This document shows positions 46,290 to 57,516 of a stretch of DNA of 64,000 nucleotides, piece by piece. The position numbers were made by a program, and so were the translations under genes. Under the pieces are notes generated by a model. The model did not search any database. It was not told the origin of the DNA and saw nothing but the letters and a program-made list of their open reading frames with translations. The stretch's first letter is position 1. Every line of letters starts with the position of its first letter. This DNA comes from Delphinapterus leucas. Its lineage: Eukaryota; Chordata; Mammalia; Artiodactyla; Monodontidae. Location of the stretch: NCBI RefSeq assembly GCF_002288925.2, contig NW_022098072.1, forward strand, positions 17,507,201 through 17,571,200, given 5' to 3'.

Positions 46290-47760
46290 AACGAGGGCGC
46301 GGGTAGATCTCGGTTTCCCCAGCCATCTGCTCTCCCCAGGCGCCCAGCTCACCTCGCTCCTTAAAGAGGGAAGGTCTGTGTCAACTGGTCTTGATCCAAG
46401 GCTCTCGGGCCACGACGGGTGTGCAGTGAGCGCCCTGACCCACCTCGCATTCGCAGCGCGAGGCCAGAGCGCGCGACCCGGTGAGCCCGGCTGCGCGCTG
46501 CCTCCGCGTGGGACCCGGAGGCCCTACAGGGGGCGAGGAGGAGCCGTACTGGGTTCGCGGGCCCGGAGCCCTGTGAGCCTCTCGTGGAGGGGAGAAGCCG
46601 AGCTCACCTAGAGCTTGCGGGCAGCAGAGCGCGGGAACCGGCACCCGATGCGGTGCAAGCGCCCGAGGACGCTGGCGCTGCCAGACCCGAGTGGCGGCAG
46701 TTGACATCTGAGGGTCTGTGACCGCGACGCCCAGACCCAGGGTGAAGGGCGGCTTCCAAGGACAGCGAACCCCGCGAGGGCGCGGCCAGCGAGGAGAGGG
46801 CGGGGTTCCCGGCGGCCGGGGAACCGAGAACAGGCAGCCGCCGCCCGGGAGGGCAAAGTTGCTCCCAGTTGAGTAGGGATACAACTTTCGCTTCCCGATT
46901 TAGCCGCGGGAGCTCGAGGCTGCAAATAGCCGGGCGCGTTGTGGGGGCCCGCGGCCGCTGCGCCTCCCGCTCCTTACCTGGCTCGTCCCTGGAGCGGAGC
47001 CCGGGCGGTGCTGGCCAAAGTTTGGGGCGGTAGCGGCGGGGCGCAGGGGACACGGACGCGAAGGCTCGACGGGAGCCCGACGCGAAAGCCTCGGCCGATC
47101 GGCGGGTCGGGAGGCTGCTCGGCCGGTGCCGGGTCTCCGCGTCCGCAGCGGCTTTGACTAAAATAGGCATCACGGCAGCTGCGGCCGGGGCTGGGGCCGC
47201 ACAGCGCACGCGCCCAGCGTCCCGGCGCCCCCCGGCGGGCGGAGTCCCGGGCCTCGGCCAGGACTCCCCGCCCCGCTGCTCCAAGTCCGCCGCTGCGTCT
47301 GCACAAGCGTGGTGCCGTTTGAAGCACCCGCTTCTTTCTTTCCTGGTTTCCTCTCTACTTCTCGGTTCTGTCCTAGTTTGGGCACGAGTGGGAGACGGGC
47401 AACAACTTGGGGCCAGCGGCGTTGGCTGCTCAGCCTCATGGGGATAACTCGAGCAGTCGGGTCCCAGGAGGGAGAGAAATCAGAAGGAGAAATGAAAACT
47501 GGAATCATTTCCCCACAAAGTCGAACGACCCACTCGCATAACTCCTTTCTGGGACAGTCGCCCGCATCTCAGCACAAGCCGGAAGGACCGGGAGAGAGCA
47601 CAACTCGGCGTCTGAGCCTGGCGGCGGAGGCTGGCGGTTTGGTCCACACCGACGCGAGACTGCGCCCTCGGGGACCCGGCGAGGGGCCAGAGCAAGCCCG
47701 CCCTGATGCTGCGGGGGCCACGCGGGAGAGACCTTCGACACGAGCCGCGGTTTTGTTTCC
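46290..47760. promoter_or_regulatory. CpG island at the BVES 5' end
   Basis: The sequence changes abruptly from AT-rich to very GC-rich with dense CpG from about 46.29 to 47.76 kb, and is most extreme at 46.4-47.3 kb. GGGCGG/CCGCCC-type Sp1-like boxes are common. It lies immediately upstream of the BVES coding exons and holds the candidate donor. Long open frames here on both strands reflect GC content, not genes. A divergent noncoding transcript is plausible, but nothing in the sequence proves one. Confidence 0.85.
46978..47150 (-). promoter_or_regulatory. BVES: Probable noncoding first exon and core promoter of BVES
   Basis: Exon 2 has an acceptor with only 11 nt of UTR, so an upstream noncoding exon is required. 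Inside the CpG island a near-perfect minus-strand donor (CCAG|GTAAGG) falls at 46978/46977. The 5' limit is a guess: the only AT-rich element nearby is CTAAAATAG at 47158-47166, which could act as a weak TATA- or MEF2-like site (one base short of the MEF2 consensus). Other plausible minus-strand donors lie near 46607 and 46352, so alternative first exons are possible. Confidence 0.5.
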
Positions 47761-48189
47761 ATGGAAGAAGGTACTTATCCGAAATTTGCATTCCCGTGGC
47801 GGTCCCTGGCCCTCCACTCTAGGCGAAGCTCCACCCGGAGTTTGCCACGTGAATTTGGCAGATTTGGGACCCTGACTTGAAAAACGAGATATGAAAGTAC
47901 GCTCCAGTCAGTCTTTACTGTTTATAGAGCACAACTCTTTTGGGTAAGAAATGCAGGGCAATTTAATGAAGAGTTGGTATGGGGAAGGAGTTGGAGGACA
48001 AAAGAGGAAGGTTAGGTGGGCATTCACCGTTTCCACCGAAGTGTCCCATTGACGGATAAAATTTGTGCCAGTTATTAGAGTGTGAGGTCGTTCATGCGTG
48101 CCAAACATGAGCCAAAGACCACAGGTACTTTATAAAGTGAGGACCTGGGTGTGCACACTCGCCAGGCCTCTCCTGTTGCAAAAGCAGTG

Positions 48190-48425
48190 CAGCATCTTCT
48201 TCAGGAATATGGGCCATAGTGCTGCACAGACCAGGTTTGAATCCTGCCTCTGCCACCAGCCAGCTGTGTGACCTTGGGGAAGTTACTTAGCTTTTCTGTG
48301 CCTCAGTTTCCTCTTTTGTATCTTGGGGGTGATGATGGTGATGATGATTGCACCTGTTTCTCATAGGATTGTTTTGCGGACTAAATGATTTAATATACAT
48401 AGAAGGCTTAGAATGGTACCAAGTA
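48190..48425 (+). mobile_element. MIR element
   Basis: A well-kept MIR: CCAGGTTTGAATCCTGCCTCTGCC, AGCTGTGTGACCTTGGGGAAG, CTGTGCCTCAGTTTCCTC, GATGATTGCACC. Confidence 0.88.
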
Positions 48426-48629
48426 AGTTCTATGTGTGTATGAATATATATTCTACTTGTAGAGCTCCTTCTCTAACATGTTTGAAATTTGCTGTATCTA
48501 TCCAAGATTTATTTTCAAGGCTACTTCTTCAGAGTCTGTTTCTTTTTAGATGCTCTGCCAGCCATTTTGGTAGCTGCCACTACATACATCTTAAGGTGTA
48601 GGTTTAATAGTAAATGTGCACAAAGATTT

Positions 48630-48800
48630 TGCATGGATATTTATTGGAGAATGGCTTGTAGTAATGAACACTGGAAATAATTTGTAATCATAGGGGACTA
48701 AGTAAATTATAGGACATCCAAATAATCTTGTTCTAAGCAACCATTAAAAATAATTTATAGAAAGATATTAGAGACATAATAATGTCTGCTAATTATACAG
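48630..48800 (+). mobile_element. Old L1M-like fragment
   Basis: GGGACTAAGTAAATTATAGG, CATCCAAATAATC and AACCATTAAAAATAA follow the L1 3' UTR of old families. Confidence 0.5.
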
Positions 48801-48802
48801 AA

Positions 48803-49077
48803 CAGAGGTCAGCAAACTCTGGCCCAGAGGCCCAGCCTACTACTGATTTTTGCACAGCTCATGAGCTAAAGCGGTTTTTACATTTTTTAAATGGTTGAAA
48901 TCATCAAAAGAAGAGTAGTATTTCATGACGTGAAAATTATGTGAAATTCAAATTCAGTCTCCATAAAGGCAGCATTGCGGAGTTGTGATAGAAACTATAT
49001 GACCCTGCAGACCCTAAAATATTTACTGTCTGGTTCTTTACTGAAAAAATTTACTGCCTTTTGATATAGAGTGTACT
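48803..49077 (+). mobile_element. Old hAT-type DNA element
   Basis: Starts AGAGGTCAGCAAACTCTGGCCC, passes CTGCAGACCCTAAAATATTTACTGTCTGG and ends TTTACTG-like, the layout of a common GTCAGCAAACT-type nonautonomous element. Family name not certain. Confidence 0.5.
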
Positions 49078-49280
49078 TTGTGCCAGGCACTGTTATAAGT
49101 GGTTAAATATATTAAGCCATTGAATCCTCATGATAGAAGTAGTTACTATTATTATCTCCATTTTGTAGACGGGAAACTGAGGTAACAGCGAGGTCGAGTA
49201 GCCTGCTCAGGGTCACACAGCTAGCGAGAATCTGAGCCAGGATGTGAACCAGACAGTCTAGCTCTACAGCTTACGCTCCC
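49078..49280 (-). mobile_element. MIR element
   Basis: Reversed MIR: TTGTGCCAGGCACTGTTATAAG, CCATTTTGTAGACGGGAAACTGAGG, GGTCACACAGCTAGCGAG. Confidence 0.88.
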
Positions 49281-49466
49281 GTCCACTACCTGTACAGTTT
49301 CTGCCACCTTCTGTCACTGCCTACACTGCCTCCCGTTAAAAGATGTTAAGTAGAAAAAGGCAGGTTACAAGAATGTGGAGAACATTACAAACCATCGGTG
49401 ATGTTAAGCAGTATAATGCTTACATTCCTTACTTCAGAGTGCTGAAGTTGTAAGTGATTTTTCTTT

Positions 49467-49672
49467 CTTTTTTTTTTTTTGCGCGGTATGCGGGCCTCTC
49501 ACTGTTGTGGCCTCTCCCGCCAGGGAGCACAGGCTCCGGACGCGCAGGCTCAGCGGCCATGGCTCACGGGCCCAGCCGCTCCGCGGCATGTGGGATCTTC
49601 CTGGACGGGGGCTCGAACCCGTGTCGCCTGCATCGGCAGGCGGACTCTCAACCACGGCGCCATCAGGGAAGC
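49467..49672 (-). mobile_element. Young CHR-type SINE
   Basis: Full-length minus copy. The target GATTTTTCTTT occurs at 49457 and again from 49674. Two internal changes are unusual for the family (CCGCCAGGGAGC; CTGGACGGGGGCTCG). A (CT)-rich tract follows at 49690-49760. Confidence 0.92.
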
Positions 49673-50590
49673 CCGATTTTTCTTTTTTTCCTCCTTCTTC
49701 CCCTCCCTCTCTCTCTCCCTCCTTTCTTCTCTCCCATTTCTCTTCTCTCCCTCTTCATCTTCCAACTTCTACGCCTCCTCCTGCATCTTCTTCTGTGAAA
49801 TTTTCTATGATGATTATATGTTACTTTTATAAAAATTTAAACACATGTTTACTAAAATAATAGAGCCCAGGTTCTGGCTTTTGCAGACTGGGATACCAGA
49901 CTCCAGTTATGGAGTCAGCTGTTACTGGACATACTCCTTACCTAACAGGATCAGATATGCCTGTAAGGCGTTTAGATCATATCAAGATTGCATACTTTTA
50001 TGAAAAGAATACTAGATTCGATATCATAAGACTGGCCTTGGATAGCCTGTTTGCTCGGAGTTTGTGTTCCACAGAAAGAGGAGACTGAACTAAATCCGTG
50101 CCGCCTCACTATAACCCGTCTAAGGATTAAAAGCATAATTTTATGTTTGAATTTCTTATCACTGATATGTGAATATCAGCTCTATAAAATTCAAAATCAG
50201 AATTCTAGACATAGAAACTTGGGTTTGGGAGTGCCCTAGGCTGCCTGGTCTCCTCCTGCTGGGCATGGAAAGATCAGATTGAAAGACTCAGCGCTATTTG
50301 AAAATGAATATGATGCAAGGAGGTAACTTGCATAGAAGTGTAGAATGAAAAGGGTACGAGGCATAAATAACAGAACACAGGGCAGCCTGTCTCCTCTGCA
50401 AAAGCTCTAGCTAGTACAGCTTAGATTGACATAAACAATTATTTCTACCTTTATTTCGCTATGGGCGTCCTAGTCTGCTTTTATCATTTGGACAAAACCT
50501 TGATAAGATTTCAAAGTTCATATAGAACAAGTTTGTGAAAATAAAACGTGACCTGAGGGAGTCACTGTTTTTAAAAGTATGTCGCATTAC

Positions 50591-50799
50591 TGGGGCTTCC
50601 CTGGTGGCGCAGTAGTTGAGAGTCCGCCTGCCAATGCAGGGGACACGGGTTCGTGCCCCGGTCCGGGAAGATCCCACATGCCGCGGAGCGGCTGGGCCCG
50701 TGAGCCATGGCCGCTGAGCCATGTCCGGAGCCTGTGCTCCGCAACGGGAGAGGCCACAACAGTGAGAGGCCCGCGTACCGCCAAAAAAAAAAAAAAAAA
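50591..50799 (+). mobile_element. Young CHR-type SINE with perfect TSD
   Basis: Full-length plus copy with a small deletion (GCTGAGCCATGTCCGG). AAGTATGTCGCATTAC is duplicated at 50575-50590 and 50799-50814. Confidence 0.95.
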
Positions 50800-51059
50800 A
50801 GTATGTCGCATTACCTTCCTTATCTCTGTCTGCCCATGGTTTACATCAGTGTAGACTTTCTTTCAAATGTTACTCCGAACTGCACAGAGGCCATAGCTGC
50901 TTCTGGTATGGTCTCATGGCAGGCAGTTGTGATCAACTCTTATACAATGATTTGATTAGATTCTTTCTGTACCTAAGCTTATCGCGTTAAATGTTACATT
51001 AACTTTTTCATTGACCAGTTTGACAACGAGCCTCATTGACTGTTTTTAAATTTCTTTTC

Positions 51060-51327
51060 CTTTTTTAAAAAAATTAATAGGCTTGGTTTTGGTTTTGTTA
51101 GAGCAGTTTTACGTTCACAGATGATTGAGCAGATGGTAGAGAAAGCTCCTATAGAGCCTCTTTCTCCCCTGCTTACAGTTTCCCCAATTATCAACATCTT
51201 GCATTAGTGTGATACAATTGAAGAACCCATTTTGTTACATTATTATTAACAAGGGTCTACATTAGGGTTCATCTTTGTGTTGTACAGTCCTATGGGTTTT
51301 GCCAAATGTATTTGTCATGTGTCCACC
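51060..51327 (-). mobile_element. Old L1M 3' fragment, first part
   Basis: Reverse of an old L1 3' region up to CATGTGTCCACC; the same L1 resumes at 52290. An LTR-like element separates the two parts. Confidence 0.75.
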
Positions 51328-52258
51328 TGTGACATAATAAATATAATTCTTGGTCTCTTCTCCCATTCCTGACCCAGAGTTCCTAAAACCCCTGTAGCAA
51401 TTTCTTGAGTGACTGGGGTGCGAGGAGCATCTTTTGTTCTAATATTTAGTCTTTGATCCCCAATTCCTGACACAGGGCTCTTAAAATCTTCATAATTTCC
51501 TGAGTGATGGGGGCGATAACAGAGTCTTACACAGAGCTTCCTAAATCCCTTGGAAATTCCTGGGTGATAGGAGTGTGTTTTGTTCTAAGGAGATAACCCT
51601 GTGTGGGCTCCTGGATAGCTTCAGGATGGGGTCTGGTCACCAGAAAGACCAAGCCATGACTAGAAGCTTGGAGCTTTCATCCCCAACCCTCCATTCTCTG
51701 GGGAGGGGAAAGAGGCTGGAGATTGAGTTAATAATCAACCATGCCGATGAGATGAGGCCTCTCAAAAAAATCCGTAAGCTAAGGGGTTTGGAAAGCTTCC
51801 ACGTTGGCGAATATATCCACGTGCTCGGAGGGTGGCACACCCCAACTCCACAGGGACAGAAGCTTCTGCACCTAGGAAGCTTCTGGACCTTGCCCTATGT
51901 ACCTCTTCATCTGGCTGTTCATATGTATCCTTTATAATACACTGGTAAACGTGTTTCCCTGAGTTCTGTGAGTTGTTATAGCAGGTTATCAAAGCGGAGG
52001 ACAGAGTTGTGGGAACCCTGATTTATAGGCAAGGTGGACTGAAGGGTGAACTTGGGGGCCCAATACTTATGATTGGCATTAGAAGTGGGGGGGGCGGTCT
52101 TCTGTCACTGAGACCTTAACCTGCGAGGTCTACACTAACTCTGGGTAGTTAGTATCAGAATTGAGTTGTGGGACACCCATTTGGTGTCTGGGGAGTTGGA
52201 GAATTGGTTGGTGTGGGAAAACCCCACACACATTTGGTGTACGAAGAGTAGAGGAAAC
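51328..52258 (+). mobile_element. ERVL-like solitary LTR inserted in L1M
   Basis: An approximately 930 bp insertion with LTR-like features: starts TGTGACATAATAAATATAAT, contains a TATCCTTTATAATACACTGG polyadenylation-type region and TTTCCCTGAGTTCTGTGAG, and ends near GAGGAAACA. No internal viral genes are seen. A (TTTTG)n run lies between it and the resumed L1. Family name uncertain. Confidence 0.55.
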
Positions 52259-52289
52259 AGAGTTTTGTTTTGTTTTTGTTTTTGTTTTA

Positions 52290-52955
52290 AGTAATGGCAT
52301 GTACCCACCATTACAGTATCATAGCTAATAGTTTCACTGCCCCGAAATCCCCTGTGCTCTGATTCATCCCTCTCCTCCCTCACTTCCCTAACCTCTGGTA
52401 ACCACTGAATTTTTTTTCTTACTGTCTCCATAGTTTTGCCTTTTCCAGAATGTCATATAGTTAGCATCATATAGAATACTGACCTTTCAGACTGGCTTCT
52501 TTCACTAAGCGATTTGCATTTAAGGTTTCTCTGTGTCTTTCTGTGTCTTGATAGCTCATTTTTTAATCACTGAATAGTGTTCCATAGTATGAATGTATTG
52601 TACCACAGTGTGTTTATCCATCCACCATTTTCCGAACATCTTGGTTTCTTCTAGTTTTGACAATTATTAATAAAGTTGCTATAAACCTTTGTGGGCAGGT
52701 TTTTGTGTGGACATGTTTTCAACTCATTTGGGTAAATAAATACCAGGGAGTGCAATTGCTAGATTGTATGGTAAAGCTGTGTTATCTTTGTAAGAGACTG
52801 CTGAACCGTCTTCCAAAGTGGCTGGACCATTTTCCGTTCCCACCAGCAATGAGTGAGAATCCCTGCTCCTCTGCATTCTTGCTAGCATTTGGTATAATCA
52901 GGTTTTTTTTTTTTTATCTTAGCCTTTCTAATAGCTGTATTTTTTGTTTTTTAGA
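52290..52955 (-). mobile_element. Old L1M 3' fragment, second part
   Basis: Continues the L1 interrupted at 51327: CATGTACCCACCATTACAGTATCA through CCAAAGTGGCTGGACCATTTTCCGTTCCC. Diverged and non-coding. From 52956 to 53484 nothing is recognised. Confidence 0.8.
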
Positions 52956-53494
52956 CTGACTCGGTTAATTTGTTCAAAAGAACTGGTTATGCATTGAACA
53001 GGTGTTTTATATCTTGGCTAAATTAAAAACAGGAAATAAAGCAAAAGGGTATAATCTTTCATATTATTGTTGTTGCATCCCAAAGGCCCACAGTCTAAAA
53101 AATGGTTAAAACAATGTCTAAATATTTCTAATACTAAATTCAGGGAGGAGCTCCCTAAAAAGTTGGATTATATTTGATTCATTGAACAATGAGCTTTTAC
53201 CGAAAACGTTCATCCCTTAAAAGAAACAAAACCTAACTAACAAAACGTAACAAAAAAAGTGACCCAGTACTTTAAGAAGACAGTGAATTATAAAGGTAGT
53301 CGAAAGAGTCGGGGATTTGGAATCATCAGCTGGATTTGAACCGTGGTTTTACCTTTAATAAACTGGGTGAATTCAAATCATTGATTAAACTTTTCTGAGC
53401 CTCAAGTGCTTGTCTGTAAAACTGTGAAAATAATTCTTAGTTGAAAGGATTATTTTGACCTTTAGAAACTATGTTTTAAAAAATGTCTGGCATC

Positions 53495-53703
53495 GGGCTT
53501 CCCTGGTGGCGCAGTGGTTGAGAGTCCGCCTGCCGATGCAGGGGACACGGGTTCATGCCCCGGTCCGGGAAGATCCCACATGCCGCGGAGCGGCTGAGCC
53601 CGTGAGCCATGGCCGCTGAGCCTGCGCGTCCGGAGCCTGTGCTCCACAACGGGAAAGGCCACAACAGTGAGAGGCCCGTGTACCGCAAAAAAAAAAAAAA
53701 AAA
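53495..53703 (+). mobile_element. Young CHR-type SINE
   Basis: Full-length plus copy; GTCTGGCATC is duplicated at 53485-53494 and 53704-53713. Confidence 0.95.
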
Positions 53704-53713
53704 GTCTGGCATC

Positions 53714-55984
53714 CGGCTTTCGGTAGCTTAATTGTACATCTTTTTACCCTCCTTATAGTGCTCTGCACATGGTACACAATCAGTAAAAATTATTAGAATT
53801 CCCATCATCAAAATTCCCTAATCTGATGAAATAGTTGATGTATTCTATGAACACATGAAGTAAAGATGTAGTTTCATCTTCTATGTATTTGCCTGTTTTA
53901 AATAGTTAGAACATAGCATACATAAGACAGAGATTTCAAACAAAATTTGTAGATTGCAAGACTTTGGCTCATGCTAAAATATCCAGTGGTTTGGGATTTC
54001 CCTGGAGTAGCCAGAAATGAGATATTGGCTTCAAAAACAAATTCATAAAATGTGCAATAGTATAGATTCTAGAAACTGGGCACTTGACAGAACTAAGTTA
54101 CAGTAATTCACTGTCTGGGAATTGACAGAAATGTGCACACAGTGACTATAGTCAGAAACTAGAACCCTGATACTCCCTCTGTTTATTCTTCCTTACGTAA
54201 CTTTGCTTCTAAAACAGAAGAGTTGCATTTGTGAATTATTTGTTTTAAATATTAAAGTAACAAAGGCCATATATGAAGCATTTAATAGGATTTCCTAATC
54301 TTTCAGAAAGTAATTTCCAAAAGAAGGAATTTATTATAAGTAACTAAGTATAACAGAATCATGATTTTTTTTAAAAAGTGTGAAAAGAGGATCAGAGAAG
54401 TAGCTCCAATTCACAATCATTTCCCAAAGAAGCGTCAAGGCTGGGCCCCGGTTGGATTCTTAAAACAAAAATGGATCCCAGGCCCAGGCAGATCCCCCAG
54501 GAAGAGCAGGTTCAAAAGTTTGGCACCAACCACTGTAAAAACTTCTCTTGTGTTTTGTTCTTTCCCTTTTGGGCATTTCTAGAAATTCACAGACCCTTGA
54601 AGCCTGTCTTATGAATCCCACGTTAAGCACCTCTACTTCTAGAGAAGAGAAATGCTACAAGCCTGAGGATGATGCTTTTAAAGGTACTGGTTTTTTTTTA
54701 GTGTATAAGTAACTCCTTTATATGAATAATTAATTTAGTGATTAGAAAGGAGAAGTTGTTAATGATAGAAAAATAACTTTTGGCAATTCTTAATAACGTG
54801 TAGTCTGAGTGTATAGTCAAGATTTTTATTGAAAGTGAAGCCAGGGGAATGACTTTTAATCCGTATCTGATGAAAGCAAAACTTTCCATCATAGAGTTTC
54901 TACTGGCAAGTATCATTCTGTTATGTAATTAATCCTCAAAAAAGGCTGGTTTTGGAGGCCAACAATAGCCAGCCCAGTAATTGACATTGGCTAGAAACAA
55001 AAACCCGAAGCAATGCATTATAAAGATGGAAAAATAAAATAAAGTTGGGAATAATGGTGCTGCCATCTGGCATTAATTGATGCGCAAAAGCACTCAGAGT
55101 TCCCAGGAGAAAAGAATTATTTACATGCAAATTTTCATTATTACGACTACTTAAATTATTGTAATAAATTCATGAAAATAAGACACCTTGCTAGCTTAAT
55201 GCATATATAAAACCTAATAAAATATTTATGGGCTACATACCAGCAGCTTTATCATTTGGCATAAAAAGTGATAAACAAGATGACATATTTCTTTAGTCCA
55301 AGATCAAACATATTTGGTAAAATTTAGGACCACATAAAATGATGATAATGATGTTTGGTTTGAAAACTGCAGAGACCCTCACACACTTTCATAGGAGAAA
55401 AAAAGGTCATGATTTGAAAAGATAGATTTTACAGTCATTGAGTCGCTTTAGCGTTTGGGAGGAATAGAACTACCTTGGTTAGCGCATTTTCCCACAGAAC
55501 ACCATTTTGGTTTATATGCCATATACAAAACTATTCGTATGCAGTTTTACTGTGTACTCCAACTTAGGGATTTCTTAATATTTTTTACATCAACTACACC
55601 ACGTTAAATTATCCAAAGTGTAATGAATATAAACTCAGAAAATGGCATCTAAAAGCAACAGAGCATTCCACCGTGAGTCAGGAAATCTTCCAGATGATGT
55701 CATATGACTATTTGATGAATAAATACAATTTCTAATACCTAGAAAATTGATGTTGAGTAGGAAAAAATCTAGTAGAAAATATTACTATTAATGGCCATTA
55801 TAAGATGCCATATGATGAAATCATTAAAATGCCTTGGCATTTATTACTTACATAATTAATGGGTTAACATGTTGGCATGTGATTCCCACGTGTTTTAAAG
55901 GGATATTACAGAAGTGGATTCCCCAAAGCAGTTTGTCTCTATCTCTGTTACGGCTTTATTACTTGCTACCTTTTAAATAGTTAT
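53714..55984. other. Intergenic stretch, nothing recognised
   Basis: AT-rich DNA without repeat, exon or RNA pattern that I can support; no POPDC3 exon is visible here. Confidence 0.5.
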
Positions 55985-56130
55985 GTAAAAGCCTTACTTC
56001 TCCTTCTAGGTTGTAAGTTTATGGTGGGTAGGAAGTGTGTCTGATTTAACTTTCGGGTCTCCATGGTACCTAACACGTGATGCACATATATTTGGGACTC
56101 AGTAAATATTAGTTGATGGAATACTTGCAT
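55985..56130 (+). mobile_element. L2-like fragment
   Basis: GGTTGTAAGTTTATGGTGGGTAGGAAGTGTGTCTG and a CAGTAAATATTAGTTGATGGAA tail follow the L2 end. From 56131 to 57255 nothing else is recognised. Confidence 0.5.
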
Positions 56131-57255
56131 TTGCTTTTAAGTATTGTCCTCTGATAGAAGAAATATTAAATATTTTAAAAATGGTGTTTTACAACTTAAA
56201 TTATTATGAATGGTGGATATAAAAGAAGAAATATATACCACCAACATATTAATAGAAATTGGGTTAGCATAGTGAAATTACTGTCTTTTTTCTGTTCTAA
56301 CTTGTTTATGATATGGTCATATTATCTTTCTAATAGAAGGAATAAATAATAACAAAATGATAATATTCTACTAGACTAAAAATCACTTTATTAGAATTAT
56401 GGTGACCTCTCCACTATAATAGTGACCTTCCTCTCCCCTCCCCACCCTCATACTCCCCACCACCACCTTCCTCTCCCCCCACTTACCATCTAGGTGATTT
56501 ATGATGGAACAGGAACAAGGTGGAAAAGATAGGTTTGGAAGGAGAGAGAAGAGGTGATGTTAACCCTGAGATGGTCATTCATTCATTTAGAAATACTGAG
56601 TGGTCTGAATGGTGGCAAATGCCTGGGGTCAGGAAGCAGCAGTGGGGGAGGAGTGCAGAGACCTCAATGCCACAGGCAACTGCAGGACACGGGGTGGGGG
56701 GGCCACCATCCCAGATGCCCAGAGACCAAGTGGCCAAACAACATTCAGTCAATCCAAGGAGGACTCACAGGACAGAGAGAGGCTGAAACACCTCTCCTGC
56801 TCTGCCGTGAGGCCTTGTAAATTTGTCCTGCACCTCCCAGAGCAAGGAGAGAAACACAGAAAGACTAATGGGTTCATTTTAAAGGACTGTTTAAAACGGG
56901 AAGAAATTACTTTTAAGTGGTAGGATCAAGTGTATTCTGCCATCCCTGGGAAGAGGGGGTGAGAGCAGGATGAGATCAACTGACAGGTTAAAGGAAAGGT
57001 GTGTTTCGCATGTGTCTGATCAGTGTCTCCTCAATTTACACCTGCTATACATTTTATTCATTTCTTTTTCAAAAAAAATAACGAGCACTTGCTATATACA
57101 AATCACTAGACCAGGAGTGATTTTTTCACAGAAAAATATAATTATAATAAAAGTATGGAGACTGGCATTAGGTGAGGTCACTGGAGCTCCCAAACTATAA
57201 AGTTTTGAGAAAGATGAAATACAAGGACCAGTTATATTAGTTAATTTATCACTTT

Positions 57256-57516
57256 ATTTTATTTTTTAAGGGTTTTTGTTTGTTTGTTTTAATTTATTTT
57301 GGCTGCGCCAGGTCTTAGTTGCGGCACGCGGGATCTCGTTGTATTTTGTGGGATCTTTTTAGTTGCGGCATGCAGACTTCTTAGGTGCGGCATGCGAGCA
57401 TGTGAACTCTTAGTTGTGACATGCATGCAGGATCCAGTTCCCCAATGAGGGATCTAACCCGGGCCCCCTGCATTGGGAATGCAGAGTCCTACCCACTGGA
57501 CCACCAGGGAAGTCCC
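57256..57516 (-). mobile_element. Old CHR-like SINE with TSD
   Basis: Ends CCAGGGAAGTCCC with a GGCTGCGCCAGGTCTTAGTTGCGG 3' block. TTAATTTATCA/CTAATTTATCA flanks it on the two sides. More diverged than the short copies. From 57517 to 58249 only a TGCCAGGCACTGG phrase at 57950 hints at an old repeat. Confidence 0.8.

Larger units (their letters stand above)
43089..46977 (-). other. BVES: BVES intron 1
   Basis: This runs from the candidate exon 1 donor to the exon 2 acceptor. It contains MIRs (43200-43340, 45170-45308), a TA-rich run (43360-43382) and an old L1 3' end (44488-44688). The stretches 43383-44487 and 45309-46280 are AT-rich with nothing recognised. The left end is firm; the right end depends on exon 1. 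Confidence 0.6.

Noticed and set aside
47158..47166. MEF2 site in the BVES promoter
   Set aside because: CTAAAATAG is one base short of the ten-base MEF2 consensus; kept only as a weak AT-rich element in the promoter entry.
46381..47875. Long open frames on both strands in the GC-rich region, up to about 226 codons
   Set aside because: CpG islands are poor in stop codons. The frames overlap each other in several phases, have low-complexity Arg/Pro/Ala-rich translations and no splice or family support.
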